From NCBI RefSeq assembly GCF_028335745.1, contig NZ_CP116477.1:868001-932000 (forward strand): a stretch of DNA of 64,000 nucleotides, in the 5' to 3' direction. Below are positions 11,525 to 21,732 of this stretch, in pieces. The stretch is from Pectobacterium sp. A5351. GTDB taxonomy: Bacteria; Pseudomonadota; Gammaproteobacteria; Enterobacterales; Enterobacteriaceae. The stretch's first letter is position 1. Each line of letters opens with the position of its first letter. The notes under the pieces were generated by a model. The model saw nothing but the letters and a program-made list of their open reading frames with translations, searched no databases and was not told where the DNA came from. The position numbers were made by a program, and so were the translations under genes.

Positions 11525-12142
11525 GTGTCTTTACGCGATGAACCGACTGACGAGAACGTCGTCTGGCATGCGCACGATGTCACCCGTGAGTCGCGCGAGA
11601 AGTTGCATGGTCATCAGGGCGTGGTTATCTGGTTTACCGGGCTGTCAGGTTCCGGTAAATCCACGCTGGCGGGAGCGCTGGAGCAGGCGCTACACGCTCG
11701 TGGCGTCAGCACTTACCTGCTGGATGGCGACAACGTCCGGCACGGCCTGTGCCGGGATTTGGGCTTCACCGATGACGATAGGCGCGAGAACATTCGCCGC
11801 GTGGGTGAAGTCGCCAAACTGATGGTGGATGCCGGTCTGGTGGTCCTGACCGCGTTTATCTCGCCGCACCGCGCTGAGCGAAAAATGGTGCAGGATTTAC
11901 TGGGCGAAGGGCAGTTCATTGAAGTCTTCGTCGATACGCCGTTAGCGACCTGTGAAGCGCGCGATCCTAAGGGGTTGTATAAAAAAGCCCGGGCGGGAGA
12001 ACTGCGTAATTTCACCGGGATCGACTCGGCGTATGAAGCGCCGGACGCGCCCGATAGTCATCTGGATGGCGAACAATTAGTAACAAATTTGACAGGCCAA
12101 TTGTTAGATCTGCTTGGCAAGAGAGCTATTATCAAGCTCTGA
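11525..12142 (+). CDS. cysC: Adenylylsulfate (APS) kinase
   Basis: 205 residues if started at the GTG at 11525, one base after the cysN stop; this matches the 201-residue family and gives an N terminus aligning with ENVVWH. A longer frame from 11462 would run inside cysN and is not needed. The Walker A motif is GLSGSGKS and the kinase signature [10 protein letters not shown] follows. It phosphorylates APS to PAPS, the substrate of CysH, closing the link between the two cys operons. Confidence 0.95.
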   Translation: MSLRDEPTDENVVWHAHDVTRESREKLHGHQGVVIWFTGLSGSGKSTLAGALEQALHARGVSTYLLDGDNVRHGLCRDLGFTDDDRRENIRRVGEVAKLMVDAGLVVLTAFISPHRAERKMVQDLLGEGQFIEVFVDTPLATCEARDPKGLYKKARAGELRNFTGIDSAYEAPDAPDSHLDGEQLVTNLTGQLLDLLGKRAIIKL

Positions 12143-12188
12143 CACCCCCGCTTTTTTTCACCGCGCTGTTGGGTGATGCTGGGGAAGA

Positions 12189-12533
12189 ATGGGAAAGATT
12201 ATGCAAAATGCCACGCAGTTAACGATTAGCAAGACGCGGCCAGCGCAAGACGAGGATGACGGCGTTTCCTACCTGTTTATGGGAGCGGTGACGGGGTTCT
12301 CCTTCTATTGGTTGGCCTTTAGCATCCCCTTTCTGGTATACGGCTCCAATACCACGTTTTTCTTCATGCTCTACACCTGGCCGTTCTTTCTGGCGCTGAT
12401 GCCGTTTTCGGTGCTGGTTGGCGTCGGGTTTAGCTTTCTGCTGAGAGGCTATATTTTTTATACGCTTTTTGCGACGGGACTGACGGTGATCTGCCTGTTC
12501 TGGCTGGTATTTTCTTTTCTGACGGGGTGGTAA
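12189..12533 (+). CDS. ygbE: YgbE-like inner membrane protein (DUF3561)
   Basis: 114 residues; a shorter start at the ATG at 12201 (110 residues) is equally possible because GGGAAAG precedes it. Three strongly hydrophobic stretches (about residues 27-48, 53-75 and 82-112) predict a small inner membrane protein. The SNTTFFFMLYTWPFFLALMP region is the conserved signature I recognise from E. coli YgbE, which also lies just after cysC. Function unknown. A terminator follows. Confidence 0.85.
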   Translation: MGKIMQNATQLTISKTRPAQDEDDGVSYLFMGAVTGFSFYWLAFSIPFLVYGSNTTFFFMLYTWPFFLALMPFSVLVGVGFSFLLRGYIFYTLFATGLTVICLFWLVFSFLTGW

Positions 12534-12537
12534 GAAA

Positions 12538-12574
12538 GGCTGTCAGCGTAGAAGAGGCTGACAGCCTCGGTTTT
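12538..12574 (+). terminator. Terminator after ygbE-like gene
   Basis: GGCTGTCAG (12538-12546) pairs with CTGACAGCC (12558-12566), followed by TCGGTTTT. It ends the cysG-cysDNC-ygbE transcript and faces the convergent ABC transporter gene. Confidence 0.8.
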
Positions 12575-12590
12575 ACCGTTTATAGCGTAT

Positions 12591-13313
12591 TCACAGTACC
12601 TTGCTTAGGAAAGCCTGCGTGCGCGGGTTACTGGGATGCGTAAATATCGCCTCTGGCGTTCCCTGTTCCTGAATAATCCCCTGATCGATAAAGATCACTC
12701 TATCCGCTACTTCTCTGGCAAAGGCCATTTCATGGGTCACGATGACCATGGTCATGCCTTCATTCGCTAGCGTTTTCATGACGGCTAACACTTCGCCAAC
12801 CAGTTCAGGATCCAGCGCGGAGGTCGGTTCATCAAACAGCATGATGGCCGGTTCCATCGCTAACGCGCGGGCAATCGCGACGCGCTGCTGTTGACCTCCA
12901 GACAGGCTGTTCGGCCAGGCATCAATTTTATCCAGCAAACCGACTTTACTGAGCAACGCCTTAGCTCGCTCAACGGCCTCTGCGCGGGGCAATTTTTTCA
13001 CATCCATCGGTGCCATAATCACATTTTCTAACACCGTCATGTGTGGGAACAGATTAAAGCGCTGAAACACCATACCCACGCTTTCGCGCATGCGATTGAT
13101 GTCGGTTTTCTTATCGTGAATGGCAAAACCGTTGACCGTAATCTCACCCGCCGATAGTGTCTCCAGCGCGTTAATACAGCGCAGAAAGGTACTTTTTCCT
13201 GAACCTGATGGACCAATCAGGCAGAGCACTTCCTGAGGCGCGATGTCACAGGAAATACCGCGCAGGACGTGTGTATCCCCAAACTGTTTTTGCAGGTTTT
13301 TAACGTGAATCAC
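12591..13313 (-). CDS. Polar amino acid ABC transporter ATPase (GlnQ/HisP family)
   Basis: 240 residues from the GTG at 13313, the family's usual length. A GAGG lies about 10 bases upstream, and longer starts would run into permease code. Walker A is GPSGSGKST, the signature LSGGQQQR, Walker [13 protein letters not shown] and the switch His is in VTHEM, so the ATPase itself looks intact. It would power uptake of a polar amino acid, but its cognate binding protein and permease directly upstream (13300-14047) are fused by a deletion, leaving this subunit without its own partners. The real substrate cannot be told. Confidence 0.9.
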   Translation of the reverse strand: MIHVKNLQKQFGDTHVLRGISCDIAPQEVLCLIGPSGSGKSTFLRCINALETLSAGEITVNGFAIHDKKTDINRMRESVGMVFQRFNLFPHMTVLENVIMAPMDVKKLPRAEAVERAKALLSKVGLLDKIDAWPNSLSGGQQQRVAIARALAMEPAIMLFDEPTSALDPELVGEVLAVMKTLANEGMTMVIVTHEMAFAREVADRVIFIDQGIIQEQGTPEAIFTHPSNPRTQAFLSKVL

Positions 13314-13525
13314 TTTTGCCAAACCTCGTTTCCATGTGCCGCACCAGCAGCGAAAGCAGGAAAGTAATAACCCAGTAGACGATAGAGATCGCCAGGTAGG
13401 GTTCCCAGTACGTGGCGTAAGCCCCTGATACCGTGCGGGCGGCATAGGCAAGATCGGCCAATCCGATCGCCGACGCCAGCGAGGAATCTTTCACAATCGC
13501 GATGGCGTTGTTACCCAACCGCTGC
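13300..13525 (-). pseudogene. Amino acid ABC permease, C-terminal remnant
   Basis: The frame ending at 13300 carries [20 protein letters not shown] followed by two hydrophobic stretches, the last third of a HisM/GlnP-type permease (membrane subunit). Roughly 150 N-terminal residues that should precede it are absent; instead the frame opens within the binding-protein coding sequence at about 13525. It overlaps the ATPase start by 14 bases, the normal operon spacing, so the 3' end is original. Non-functional by inference. Confidence 0.8.
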
Positions 13526-14047
13526 ACCCACGCCATCTTCATACAGCTCTTGTAACATTAACGGCGTGTTATCGAAGCGCTTAATCGATGTACTGTTTTT
13601 CCCTAATACGTCGGAGACCACGATATCGGCGGTACTGGAGTTCACGACACCGACTTTGTGATCTTTCAATGCGGCAATCGAGTCGATCGTTGAGCCTTTA
13701 GGTACCACAATAGACTGCTCGGCAGGGAAATAAGGCGCGGAGAAATCGACCATTTGCTTACGTTTGTCGGTAATCGTGATACCCGAAATGATAATGTCAC
13801 GGTCACCGGAATTAAGGGTCGCGAAGATGCCTTCCCACGGCGTATTGATCAGCTTGATATTAAAATTCTCTGCCTTGGCGATAGCTTTAATAATATCAAA
13901 GCCTTCCAGCTCTTTCTGCGCGTTTTCAAACTCGAAGGGGCGATAGGTGCCGCCAGATCCGACAACGTAAGTAGGCTCAGCGGCGAAGGCGCTGGTAGAG
14001 AGTGCGGTGGCGAAGAGCGCACCAACAAATAACAGTTTCTTGAACAT
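13511..14047 (-). pseudogene. Amino acid ABC periplasmic binding protein, truncated
   Basis: The ATG at 14047 has an AGGAGAAAACC ribosome site. A signal peptide of about 22 residues ends in TSAFA. The mature part (GTYRPFEFENAQ, GFDIIKAIA, NTPWEGIFATLNSGDRDIII) is a typical SBP_bac_3 domain of the GlnH/ArtI family. Family members are about 245-260 residues; this frame stops at 178, just after LYEDGVGAAVG, where the sequence changes to permease code. About the last 70 residues are gone, so ligand binding is unlikely. Confidence 0.82.
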
Positions 14048-14080
14048 GGTTTTCTCCTGGTTTAAATGTAACATTTTCTT

Positions 14081-14107
14081 TTTTTATGCACTTTGAATGC
14101 ATAAAAA
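14081..14107. promoter_or_regulatory. Palindrome upstream of the binding-protein pseudogene
   Basis: TTTTTATGCA (14081-14090), 7-base spacer, TGCATAAAAA (14098-14107): a perfect 10-bp inverted repeat about 34 bases before the binding-protein ATG, positioned like a repressor operator. The cognate regulator is unknown. Confidence 0.45.
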
Positions 14108-14387
14108 TACACAGATAGCATGAATGGTTCAACTGACGTTTTCCGGGGGACGGTGTTATCTACGTTATTTCTGGACGTCTGCGTTTTCTGACAAGTGGCG
14201 GAGAGTGCAGAACGTGCGTGGAAGATGAATAGAGGACAAGAAGGTTTCAGGGAGCTTTGGGTGGGACTTCTTGCCCGAAATCTCCCCATTTAGGGACGCG
14301 GCAGAGCGAATCTTGCCTTCCACTGCCGGACACAGTGGAGTCGAAACAAAAGTTATGGGATGATTAGGCGGTTTTTCAGGGGGCGGG
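14108..14387. other. Intergenic region before ftsB
   Basis: No credible gene is seen between the divergent transporter remnant and ftsB. It should contain the ftsB-ispD promoter; GGGGGCGGG lies immediately before the ftsB ATG. Confidence 0.4.
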
Positions 14388-14723
14388 ATGGGAAAGCTTA
14401 CGCTGTTATTATTGATATTGCTTGGCTGGCTTCAGTACTCACTGTGGCTGGGCAAGAATGGCATTCATGATTATGTTCGGGTGAAGGATGATGTTGTTGT
14501 CCAGCAGGGGAACAACGCCAAATTAAAAGACCGTAACGAACAACTGTTTGCCGAAATTGACGATCTCAATGGCGGACAGGAAGCGATTGAAGAGCGCGCA
14601 CGCAATGAACTGGGTATGATCAAACCCGGTGAAAGCTTCTATCGTCTGGTACCAGAATCGAACCACCGTAACGCGAATACGACTTCACCTACTAATTCTC
14701 CATCCAACAATACACAACGTTGA
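14388..14723 (+). CDS. ftsB: Cell division protein FtsB
   Basis: 111 residues. A single N-terminal transmembrane helix (about residues 3-20, [17 protein letters not shown]) is followed by a coiled-coil segment (about 29-66) and a conserved [17 protein letters not shown] region. FtsB forms a bitopic complex with FtsL and FtsQ at the divisome. The polar, Asn/Ser/Thr-rich tail varies between species. ispD starts 3 bases after the stop, as in other enterobacteria. Confidence 0.95.
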   Translation: MGKLTLLLLILLGWLQYSLWLGKNGIHDYVRVKDDVVVQQGNNAKLKDRNEQLFAEIDDLNGGQEAIEERARNELGMIKPGESFYRLVPESNHRNANTTSPTNSPSNNTQR

Positions 14724-14726
14724 CGC

Positions 14727-15440
14727 ATGCAGACACCGAGCCTTTCCCCGCCTGATATTGTTGCCGTTTTGCCCGCCGCGGGTAACGGCAGCAGGATGCA
14801 AAACGATCGTCCTAAGCAGTATCTGACGATTGGTAATGATGCAACCGGCCATAAAACTATTCTTGAACACACTATCGACGCGCTTTTACGCCATTCACGC
14901 GTGCAGCGTGTCGTTGTCGTCATCAGTCCCGATGACGCATTTTTTCATACCCTGACGATTGCCAACGATCCCCGTATTTGCACCGTAACGGGCGGGTTGC
15001 AGCGTGCCGATTCTGTGCTGGCTGGCCTGTCCGCCGTTGCCGATAACGCATGGGCGCTGGTGCATGACGCGGCGCGTCCGTGTCTGCATCAGGAGGATCT
15101 GACGCGCTTGCTGGCGATTGTCGAACAGAGTGACGTTGGTGGAATTTTGGCCGCTCCGGTTCGTGATACCATGAAGCGCAGCACGGATGGATTTATCGAT
15201 CGCACGGTAGAACGTAACGATTTATGGCATGCACTGACGCCGCAGCTTTTTCCTGCGGCGCTGTTGAAACAGTGTTTGCAACGGGCGCTTCAGGATGGCG
15301 TTGCGGTCACAGATGAAGCCTCCGCGTTGGAATATTGTGGCTATCGCCCGCAAATTATCAGCGGACGTTCGGATAATATCAAAGTCACTCGTCCAGAGGA
15401 TTTGGCATTAGCCGAATTCTATTTAACCCGTTTGCAGTAA
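14727..15440 (+). CDS. ispD: 2-C-methyl-D-erythritol 4-phosphate cytidylyltransferase
   Basis: 237 residues, standard length. It transfers CMP to methylerythritol phosphate in the non-mevalonate isoprenoid pathway. The nucleotide-binding start [19 protein letters not shown] is clear; the conserved VHDAARPC motif is near residue 112. It lies between ftsB and ispF, the usual enterobacterial order. Confidence 0.96.
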   Translation: MQTPSLSPPDIVAVLPAAGNGSRMQNDRPKQYLTIGNDATGHKTILEHTIDALLRHSRVQRVVVVISPDDAFFHTLTIANDPRICTVTGGLQRADSVLAGLSAVADNAWALVHDAARPCLHQEDLTRLLAIVEQSDVGGILAAPVRDTMKRSTDGFIDRTVERNDLWHALTPQLFPAALLKQCLQRALQDGVAVTDEASALEYCGYRPQIISGRSDNIKVTRPEDLALAEFYLTRLQ

Positions 15441-15493
15441 CCTCATTTTATTCGCTAAATTTATTCGTTAAATATAGATAAGGAGAATGCGCG

Positions 15494-15991
15494 ATGCGTA
15501 TCGGTCACGGTTTTGATGTCCATAAGTTCGGTGGAGAAGGTCCGCTGGTGATCGGTGGCGTGCGAATTTCTTATACCCAAGGTCTGCTGGCGCATTCCGA
15601 TGGGGATGTGGTGCTGCATGCGGTGACGGATGCCCTGCTAGGCGCTGCCGCACTGGGCGATATTGGCAAGCTGTTTCCTGATACCGATCCGGCGTTTAAA
15701 GGCGCGGACAGCCGTGGCTTGCTGCGTGAAGCCTGGCGTCGTATCAACGAAAAAGGCTATCAGTTAGGAAATCTGGACGTTACGATTATTGCGCAGGCAC
15801 CGAAAATGGCACCGCATATTCCGCAAATGCGCGTGAATCTGGCAGAAGATTTGCTATGCCATATGGATGACGTCAATGTGAAAGCCACCACGACAGAGCA
15901 GCTTGGGTTTACTGGGCGTGGTGAAGGCATTGCCTGCGAAGCCGTTGCCTTGCTGGTGAAAAAAGGAACGGGCGAAATCGTCGCATGGTAA
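15494..15991 (+). CDS. ispF: 2-C-methyl-D-erythritol 2,4-cyclodiphosphate synthase
   Basis: 165 residues. It cyclises the CDP-ME-2-phosphate intermediate of the same pathway as IspD, releasing CMP. Metal ligands are visible in GHGFDVHKF (D8, H10) and [27 protein letters not shown] is the nucleotide-binding region. An AAGGAG ribosome site precedes the ATG by 8 bases. The enzyme works as a trimer. Confidence 0.96.
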   Translation: MRIGHGFDVHKFGGEGPLVIGGVRISYTQGLLAHSDGDVVLHAVTDALLGAAALGDIGKLFPDTDPAFKGADSRGLLREAWRRINEKGYQLGNLDVTIIAQAPKMAPHIPQMRVNLAEDLLCHMDDVNVKATTTEQLGFTGRGEGIACEAVALLVKKGTGEIVAW

Positions 15992-16108
15992 GCCGTTTTT
16001 TTGTAATCAATGTCTTACCAATAAGATCTTATCAATCATAGACAATTAACAGTATAAGAAACAAGGCCATGGCTGCGCGTCATCCGGTCATGACCTTGTA
16101 GGATAATG

Positions 16109-17155
16109 ATGGAAAATAGCGAACAACTCGTTTGGTTGCACGGCGAACCACAGGCTACCGGCTCATTGAAGTCCGCTGCGGAGGATTTTGTCGTTGTCGA
16201 AGATCTGGGGTTTCAGCCAGACGGTGACGGTGAGCATGTGCTGTTGCGCGTGCGCAAGCGCGGCTGCAATACGCAATTTGTGGCCGAAATGCTGGCGAAA
16301 TTTGCTCACTTGCCGCTACGTGCCGTGAGCTATGCGGGCCTGAAAGATCGTCATGCTGTCACCGAACAGTGGTTCTGTCTGCATATGCCGGGCAAGGACA
16401 CGCCAGATTTCTCCTCATTGGCGCTTGAAGGCTGTGACGTACTGGAATCTGCTCGCCACCGTCGCAAACTGCGCATCGGTACGCTGCGGGGTAACTATTT
16501 TACTCTGATGCTGCGTCAGGTCAGCGATCGAGGCGAGGTGGATGCGCGCTTGACGCTGATTGCCGCGAATGGCGTTCCTAATTATTTCGGCAGCCAGCGT
16601 TTCGGACGCAACGGAAATAATCTTGAGCAGGCGCGTCTTTGGGCGAATAACGAGATTCGAGTAAAAGAGCGTAATAAACGTAGTTTTTATCTTTCCGCCA
16701 GCCGCAGTGCGATGTTTAATCAGGTTGCCAGCGCAAGACTGGCGGGAGCGCAGGCGAAAACCGTTTTGTGTGGTGATGCATTGCAGTTAACGGGGCGCGG
16801 CAGTTGGTTTGTTGCTAAGCCTGACGAACTGGAAGCCTTACAGACGCGCCTTGATGCTGGCGAACTCCAGATTACCGCGCCGCTGCCTGGTGATGGTGAG
16901 CTGGGTACGCAGGATGATGCGCGGGCATTTGAAGAGCAGGCTTTGGCGGGACAAGAAACGCTGTGGTCGTTGGTCAAGCGTGAACGGGTTGAATCGTCCC
17001 GGCGCGCGATACTGCTGTATCCGCAACAAATGCACCGGGAATGGCAGGATGATGCGACCGTGGAAGTCAAATTCTGGCTACCGGCGGGCAGTTTTGCTAC
17101 CAGCGTGGTGCGTGAATTGCTGTATTCAGATCAGGATACTGATATCGGTGTCTGA
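16109..17155 (+). CDS. truD: tRNA pseudouridine(13) synthase TruD
   Basis: 348 residues from the ATG at 16109, chosen over the ATG three bases earlier because AGGA at 16100-16103 is better spaced. It converts U13 of tRNA-Glu to pseudouridine. The catalytic aspartate is in [11 protein letters not shown] (about D80), and [14 protein letters not shown] is the conserved second motif. In E. coli surE follows directly; here only about 140 bases separate truD from pcm and surE is absent. A CAAGGCCATG/CATGACCTTG hairpin lies just upstream (16060-16099). Confidence 0.95.
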   Translation: MENSEQLVWLHGEPQATGSLKSAAEDFVVVEDLGFQPDGDGEHVLLRVRKRGCNTQFVAEMLAKFAHLPLRAVSYAGLKDRHAVTEQWFCLHMPGKDTPDFSSLALEGCDVLESARHRRKLRIGTLRGNYFTLMLRQVSDRGEVDARLTLIAANGVPNYFGSQRFGRNGNNLEQARLWANNEIRVKERNKRSFYLSASRSAMFNQVASARLAGAQAKTVLCGDALQLTGRGSWFVAKPDELEALQTRLDAGELQITAPLPGDGELGTQDDARAFEEQALAGQETLWSLVKRERVESSRRAILLYPQQMHREWQDDATVEVKFWLPAGSFATSVVRELLYSDQDTDIGV

Positions 17156-17257
17156 TGCGCTGCGGCTTTTTTGCAGAAAATCGTTGAGAGAATAAATGCC
17201 AGCAACAGTGCGGTCGCGGCGGCTGGCTGGCCCTTGTGCGGGAAAATTGCTGTATTG

Positions 17258-17299
17258 GTGACGAGGTTAACCAGAACTGAGGTCGGCGGGGAATGGTAA
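17258..17299 (+). pseudogene. surE: surE remnant (last codons only)
   Basis: In the frame ending at TAA 17297-17299 the last residues read RTEVGGEW, resembling the C-terminus of enterobacterial SurE nucleotidases. The TGGTAA overlaps the pcm ATG (ATGGTAA), the same overlap as surE-pcm in E. coli. No SurE N-terminal motif (LLSNDDG) exists between truD and here, and the gap is far shorter than the 750-760 bases of surE. I infer deletion of almost all of surE. Confidence 0.65.
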
Positions 17300-17919
17300 A
17301 CAAGCGTATAGAAACGTTGCTGGCGCAACTGCGCCAGCAGGGCATTCAGGACGAACGTCTGCTGAAGGCGATAGAAACCGTACCCAGAGAGCGTTTTGTT
17401 GATGAGGCTTTTGAACATAAAGCGTATGAAAACACCGCTCTGCCTATTGGTTCCGGTCAGACTATCTCGCAGCCCTATATGGTTGCGAAGATGACGGAAT
17501 TGCTCAGCCTGACGCCAGTATCCCGCGTGCTGGAAATTGGCACGGGGTCGGGGTATCAAACGGCGATTCTCGCGCATTTGGTGCGGCACGTTTGCTCGGT
17601 GGAGCGCATCAAAGGGCTACAATGGCAGGCTAAGCGTCGTTTAAAACAGCTTGATTTGCATAATGTCTCTACCCGCCATGGCGATGGATGGCAGGGCTGG
17701 GCGTCGCGCGGGCCGTTTGATGCCATTATCGTTACCGCGGCGCCGCCGGAAATTCCCCGTGCGCTGCTGGAACAGCTTGATGAAGGCGGTGTGATGGTGT
17801 TGCCCGTCGGGGAACAGTCGCAAATACTGCAAGTTGTACAGCGCCATGCCGGTGAGTTTATTATTCAAACGGTTCAAGCTGTTCGGTTTGTTCCTCTGGT
17901 CAAAGGGGAATTAGCCTGA
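17293..17919 (+). CDS. pcm: Protein-L-isoaspartate O-methyltransferase
   Basis: 208 residues, identical in length to E. coli Pcm. It methylates isoaspartyl residues with SAM, starting repair of aged proteins. Motif I is [14 protein letters not shown], and [19 protein letters not shown] is the family signature around residue 35-53. The ATG lies over the apparent surE stop. The usual partner surE, upstream, is missing; nlpD follows after about 410 bases. Confidence 0.95.
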   Translation: MVNKRIETLLAQLRQQGIQDERLLKAIETVPRERFVDEAFEHKAYENTALPIGSGQTISQPYMVAKMTELLSLTPVSRVLEIGTGSGYQTAILAHLVRHVCSVERIKGLQWQAKRRLKQLDLHNVSTRHGDGWQGWASRGPFDAIIVTAAPPEIPRALLEQLDEGGVMVLPVGEQSQILQVVQRHAGEFIIQTVQAVRFVPLVKGELA

Positions 17920-18331
17920 TACCGTGGCGTTGGTGTGCATTTGTTGTTAAGTCTTTAAAATTTCAACACAACTGTTTTATAGTGCGAACTTGTTGATATT
18001 GTTAGCCTCTAATCATCGTGGTGCCTTTCCCGTTTTGCTTATGCGCCAGCGATGGTGAAGTAGCGATCTTTCTCGTTCCAATTAACGAATACATGAGCGG
18101 ATATCGTTTACGCTACAATCAATGACGCAACGGCAGCAATGACGCAACGGCAGTAACTATGCACCGGCAGTAACTACGCAATGGGCAGTTGGGCTACAGC
18201 CAGTAAAACGGCAGCAGATGCGAGGCAAACATGTCCAAATTGGGTTCTGAGTATTACTATTTCTTGAATGTTATCGACACTTTTTTGAACGCTATTTTTT
18301 TGAACGTTATAGTTATAGGGGAGTAAGGCGC
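17920..18331 (+). other. pcm-nlpD intergenic region
   Basis: 412 bases without a gene, longer than in E. coli. It holds a four-copy degenerate tandem repeat (18120-18188) and AT-rich sequence with two related TTTTTTGAACG copies near 18278-18306. It should contain the nlpD promoter, which also feeds rpoS. Confidence 0.5.
18120..18188 (+). repeat. 17-bp tandem repeat, four degenerate copies
   Basis: CAATGACGCAACGGCAG occurs twice exactly (18120-18136, 18137-18153), followed by two variants TAACTATGCACCGGCAG and TAACTACGCAATGGGCAG. It lies upstream of nlpD; function unknown. Confidence 0.75.
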
Positions 18332-19366
18332 ATGGGAAGCCGAATGATGAATTTGCGTCACATTGCTGCTTGTACGGTGATTGTCTTAGGATTGGCTGGA
18401 TGTACCAACAATAATTCCAAATCCGCACCGATCAGCAGCGTTGACGGAAATACGGGCAGCCGAGGGGGAATGTTATCTGCGCCACCATCGCGTATTTCAA
18501 CGACGAGTGAAAGTGTGGCAACGACGTCCGATGGCCGGATCGTTTATAACCGCAGCTACGGTAATATTCCGAAAGGCAGCTACAACGGCGGCAATTCCTA
18601 CACCGTTAAACGTGGTGATACCCTGTTTTATATTGCCTGGATTACCGGCAATGATTATCGGGATCTGGCGCAGCGCAACAATATTCCTGAACCATACAGC
18701 CTGAATGTGGGGCAATCACTGAATTTAGGCAACGGAGCTGGCAACAACGCTTCGGGCGGTGGCTTGACGAGCGGTGGTGGCATGCTGGCAACAACCGATG
18801 CCACCCGAGGTGGTGTGCCAACACCGCCATCAAGTGCTCAAATACAAACTACATCGGTTGATTCTCAGTCAACTAATGCGTATTCTGGTAACCAGGGTAA
18901 ACAGAATGTAGGTAAGATGTTACCTACGGCAGGGGCAACGACAACCGCTCCTGTTTCCGCACCAGCGGCTGTTGCCAGCAGCAATACGGCTGCTGTCGGC
19001 AGTTGGCGTTGGCCTACCGATGGGAAAGTCATAGATAGTTTCTCCGATTCTGAAGGGGGAAATAAAGGGATTGATATCGCCGGCTCACGTGGGCAACCGA
19101 TCACCGCAACCGCCAATGGGCGTGTGGTGTACGCGGGCAATGCGCTACGTGGTTACGGAAATCTGATAATCATCAAGCATAATGATGACTACCTCAGTGC
19201 CTATGCCCATAACGATACGATGCTAGTCCGTGAGCAACAAGAGGTCACGGCAGGACAAAAAATCGCTACGATGGGCAGTACGGGCACCAGCTCAGTTCGC
19301 TTGCACTTTGAAATTCGTTACAAGGGGAAATCCGTAAACCCGCTGCGTTTTTTACCGCAGCGATAA
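18332..19366 (+). CDS. nlpD: Murein hydrolase activator NlpD (lipoprotein)
   Basis: 344 residues. A signal peptide ends at the lipobox LAGC, so the protein is lipid-anchored. A LysM domain ([19 protein letters not shown]) lies at about 90-135, then a Ser/Thr/Asn-rich linker, then a degenerate LytM/peptidase M23 domain (about 225-344, [13 protein letters not shown]). NlpD activates the amidase AmiC at the septum and is not itself catalytic in E. coli. Starts at ATG 18344 or 18347 are possible. The main rpoS promoter lies inside nlpD in E. coli, and the arrangement here is the same. Confidence 0.95.
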   Translation: MGSRMMNLRHIAACTVIVLGLAGCTNNNSKSAPISSVDGNTGSRGGMLSAPPSRISTTSESVATTSDGRIVYNRSYGNIPKGSYNGGNSYTVKRGDTLFYIAWITGNDYRDLAQRNNIPEPYSLNVGQSLNLGNGAGNNASGGGLTSGGGMLATTDATRGGVPTPPSSAQIQTTSVDSQSTNAYSGNQGKQNVGKMLPTAGATTTAPVSAPAAVASSNTAAVGSWRWPTDGKVIDSFSDSEGGNKGIDIAGSRGQPITATANGRVVYAGNALRGYGNLIIIKHNDDYLSAYAHNDTMLVREQQEVTAGQKIATMGSTGTSSVRLHFEIRYKGKSVNPLRFLPQR

Positions 19367-19419
19367 ATCGGGCAGAGTATTTCGGTATTCTGCCAAGGGA
19401 TCACGGGTAGGAGCCACTT

Positions 19420-20412
19420 ATGAGCCAAAGTACGCTGAAAGTTAACGAGTTACATGAAGATACCGATTTCGACGAGAATGGACTTGACGTTTTTGACGAT
19501 AAGGCGCTGGCAGAGGAAGATACCAATGATAATGACTCAGCGGAAGACGAGCTGTTATCGCAAGGGGTCTCACAGCGTGTCCTGGACGCAACACAGCTCT
19601 ATCTAGGGGAAATCGGCTATTCGCCGCTTTTGACCGCAGAAGAAGAAGTTTATTTTGCCCGGCGTGCGCTGCGTGGCGATGTGCCATCGCGCCGACGGAT
19701 GATTGAGAGTAACCTGCGGTTGGTGGTGAAAATTGCCCGCCGTTACAACAATCGTGGCCTGGCACTGCTGGATCTGATTGAAGAGGGTAACCTTGGTCTG
19801 ATCCGTGCGGTTGAAAAATTCGATCCAGAAAGAGGATTCCGTTTTTCAACCTACGCAACCTGGTGGATTCGACAGACGATAGAACGGGCGATCATGAATC
19901 AAACCCGTACCATCCGCTTGCCGATTCACATCGTCAAAGAACTTAACGTTTACCTGCGTACCGCGCGCGAACTGTCTCATAAACTGGATCACGAGCCGAG
20001 TGCGGAAGAAATTGCCGAACAGCTTGATAAGCCCGTTGATGACGTCAACCGCATGCTGCGTCTGAATGAACGTATTACTTCTGTCGATACCCCGCTGGGC
20101 GGCGATTCGGAAAAAGCGCTGCTGGATATTTTGGCAGACGAAAAAGACAACGGACCTGAGGACACCACTCAGGATAACGATATGAAACAGAATATCGTTA
20201 AATGGCTGTTTGAGCTTAACGCCAAACAGCGTGAGGTGTTAGCGCGTCGTTTCGGCCTGCTAGGGTATGAAGCGGCTACGCTGGAAGATGTTGGTCGTGA
20301 AATTGGCTTAACGCGTGAACGTGTTCGTCAGATTCAGGTTGAAGGTTTACGCCGCCTGCGGGAAATTTTGCAGGTTCAGGGGTTAAGCATTGAAGAGCTG
20401 TTTCGTGAATAA
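19420..20412 (+). CDS. rpoS: RNA polymerase sigma factor RpoS (sigma-38)
   Basis: 330 residues, the E. coli length. Region 1.2/2 ([37 protein letters not shown]) and region 4 ([20 protein letters not shown]) are complete. It directs stationary-phase and stress transcription. It lies 53 bases after nlpD. It is the last core gene before the island; the genes that normally follow rpoS are replaced by IS fragments. The sequence looks fully functional. Confidence 0.97.
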   Translation: MSQSTLKVNELHEDTDFDENGLDVFDDKALAEEDTNDNDSAEDELLSQGVSQRVLDATQLYLGEIGYSPLLTAEEEVYFARRALRGDVPSRRRMIESNLRLVVKIARRYNNRGLALLDLIEEGNLGLIRAVEKFDPERGFRFSTYATWWIRQTIERAIMNQTRTIRLPIHIVKELNVYLRTARELSHKLDHEPSAEEIAEQLDKPVDDVNRMLRLNERITSVDTPLGGDSEKALLDILADEKDNGPEDTTQDNDMKQNIVKWLFELNAKQREVLARRFGLLGYEAATLEDVGREIGLTRERVRQIQVEGLRRLREILQVQGLSIEELFRE

Positions 20413-20446
20413 TTCGCGGTAAGTTATCGAAGTTTTGAAATAAAAA

Positions 20447-20466
20447 ATGGTGGGGAAACCCACCAT
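20447..20466 (-). terminator. Hairpin after rpoS
   Basis: ATGGTGGG (20447-20454), loop GAAA, CCCACCAT (20459-20466). The A run on its left makes it a rho-independent terminator for leftward transcription coming from the IS fragment; on the rpoS strand no T run follows. Confidence 0.6.
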
Positions 20467-20489
20467 CAGATCATTGATAAACCCCATGT

Positions 20490-20735
20490 TTTGGTCCTTC
20501 CCATATAATGTGGGCACAGCCCTAAGCGAGGTTCTGGTTTTCAGATTGTTCTGGGCTGAGCCCGCCACACACTGTGTCGGTGCCAGCGATTGTCATCGTA
20601 CTCGATATCATTACACACCGCTGTTCGCAGTATTTCCCTGCTGGCAAAGTGCTCTCCGTGGATACATTCCACTTTCGCGAGTGGAAAAAACTCTCCGCGC
20701 AGGCATTATCGTAACAGCATCCCTTTGCACTCATA
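20490..20735 (-). mobile_element. IS3-family element fragment (orfB 3' end)
   Basis: The minus strand codes [18 protein letters not shown], the third-motif region of an IS3-family OrfB transposase (N...E of the DDE triad), and after a frameshift [16 protein letters not shown], its C terminus. Both the 5' two thirds of orfB and orfA are missing. A terminal-repeat-like TGTGCCCACATTATATGG lies past the stop. Confidence 0.75.
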
Positions 20736-20859
20736 CTGCCACGGAGATTATGGGCTCTCTAGCCATGGCCTGATAATCTGCTGAACAAGACTGTAGTGAT
20801 GTGATGGACACCCCACCCTAAAGTAGCTGGTGTCATACTAAAGGTCTCAAAACTGAAGC

Positions 20860-21245
20860 TGACCTCCACCAGTTTTCTCGTATGCTGACAACGCTTACCG
20901 CCGAAACGGCGCTCAATGCCGAACTCACTGACTATCTCGGTCATGAGAAAAATGCCCTAAGTCAGGCTAGAATACCCGAAACGGTTACTCGTCTAAAACC
21001 GTGCTATGTGACGACGGTGAGATTGAACTGAGCACGCCTCGTGACCGAGAAAACACCTTCGAGCCGCAACTGATAAAGAAAAATCAGACACGCATCACCC
21101 AGATGGACAGCCAGATTTTGTCTCTCTACGCCAACGTTATGACCACGCGGGAGATTGTCACCACGTTTAAAGAAATGTACGATGCCGATGTTTCGCCCAC
21201 GCTGATATCTACAGTCACCGATGCCGTTAAAGGACAGGTAGCAGA
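20860..21245 (+). mobile_element. IS256-family transposase fragment
   Basis: Plus-strand reading gives ALNAELTDYLGHEKN, then, after a frame change near 20990, CDDGEIELSTPRDRENTFEP, and DSQILSLYANVMTTREI up to TDAVKGQV near 21240. This is the N-terminal third of an IS256-family (mutator-type) transposase. The catalytic domain is absent; after about 21245 the frame runs into unrelated sequence and the ccdB 3' end. Confidence 0.75.
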
Positions 21246-21420
21246 ATCGCCCGTTAGACTCACTTTATCTCATTGTTTATCTTGGCTGTATTGTTGTGAA
21301 GGTTCGTCACTGCGGTGTAAATATCCCGTTAAGCTGGGCCATTCACGCTTAGAAATTTTCAGCATACCCATGCAGCATATGCTGCTATGGATCGCTCAAT
21401 GTGAATACAGTAAATCCCTC

Positions 21421-21732
21421 TTAAATGCCCCAAAACATAAGATTGATAGCATCCTTGATCTCATTCGCGCAGTCGCTGAGATCCGCAATCACTTCACCCA
21501 TAACTTCAACGGGAACGCTCGATAGTTCAGTCGTCATCAGCCGATAATCTTCGTCATTGATGCGAATCAGCGGGAACAGCGTTTTATTCACTTTCTCAGA
21601 CAGGTGATGTGATTCAATAAACGGGATGACCATGCGCCGCTTCGGTGTCTCGACAATATCACTTTGTACATCAACAAACATTTTGTAGTGACTGGCTCGT
21701 TTGTATTGATAAACAATGAATTGCATGATCAC
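21421..21732 (-). CDS. ccdB: CcdB-type toxin (copy 1)
   Basis: 103 residues (101 from the second methionine, MQFIVYQ). It aligns along its length with plasmid F Ccd[30 protein letters not shown] and the C-terminal [11 protein letters not shown]. The terminal W-G-I needed by F CcdB for gyrase poisoning is present. The ATG overlaps the ccdA stop by 4 bases (ATGA). A second copy about 90 percent identical by eye is at 45455-45766. Toxin activity is inferred. Confidence 0.92.
   Translation of the reverse strand: MIMQFIVYQYKRASHYKMFVDVQSDIVETPKRRMVIPFIESHHLSEKVNKTLFPLIRINDEDYRLMTTELSSVPVEVMGEVIADLSDCANEIKDAINLMFWGI

Noticed and set aside
14062-14289. 75-codon minus-strand ORF upstream of the binding-protein pseudogene
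   Set aside because: Covers the promoter palindrome; no family and no ribosome site.
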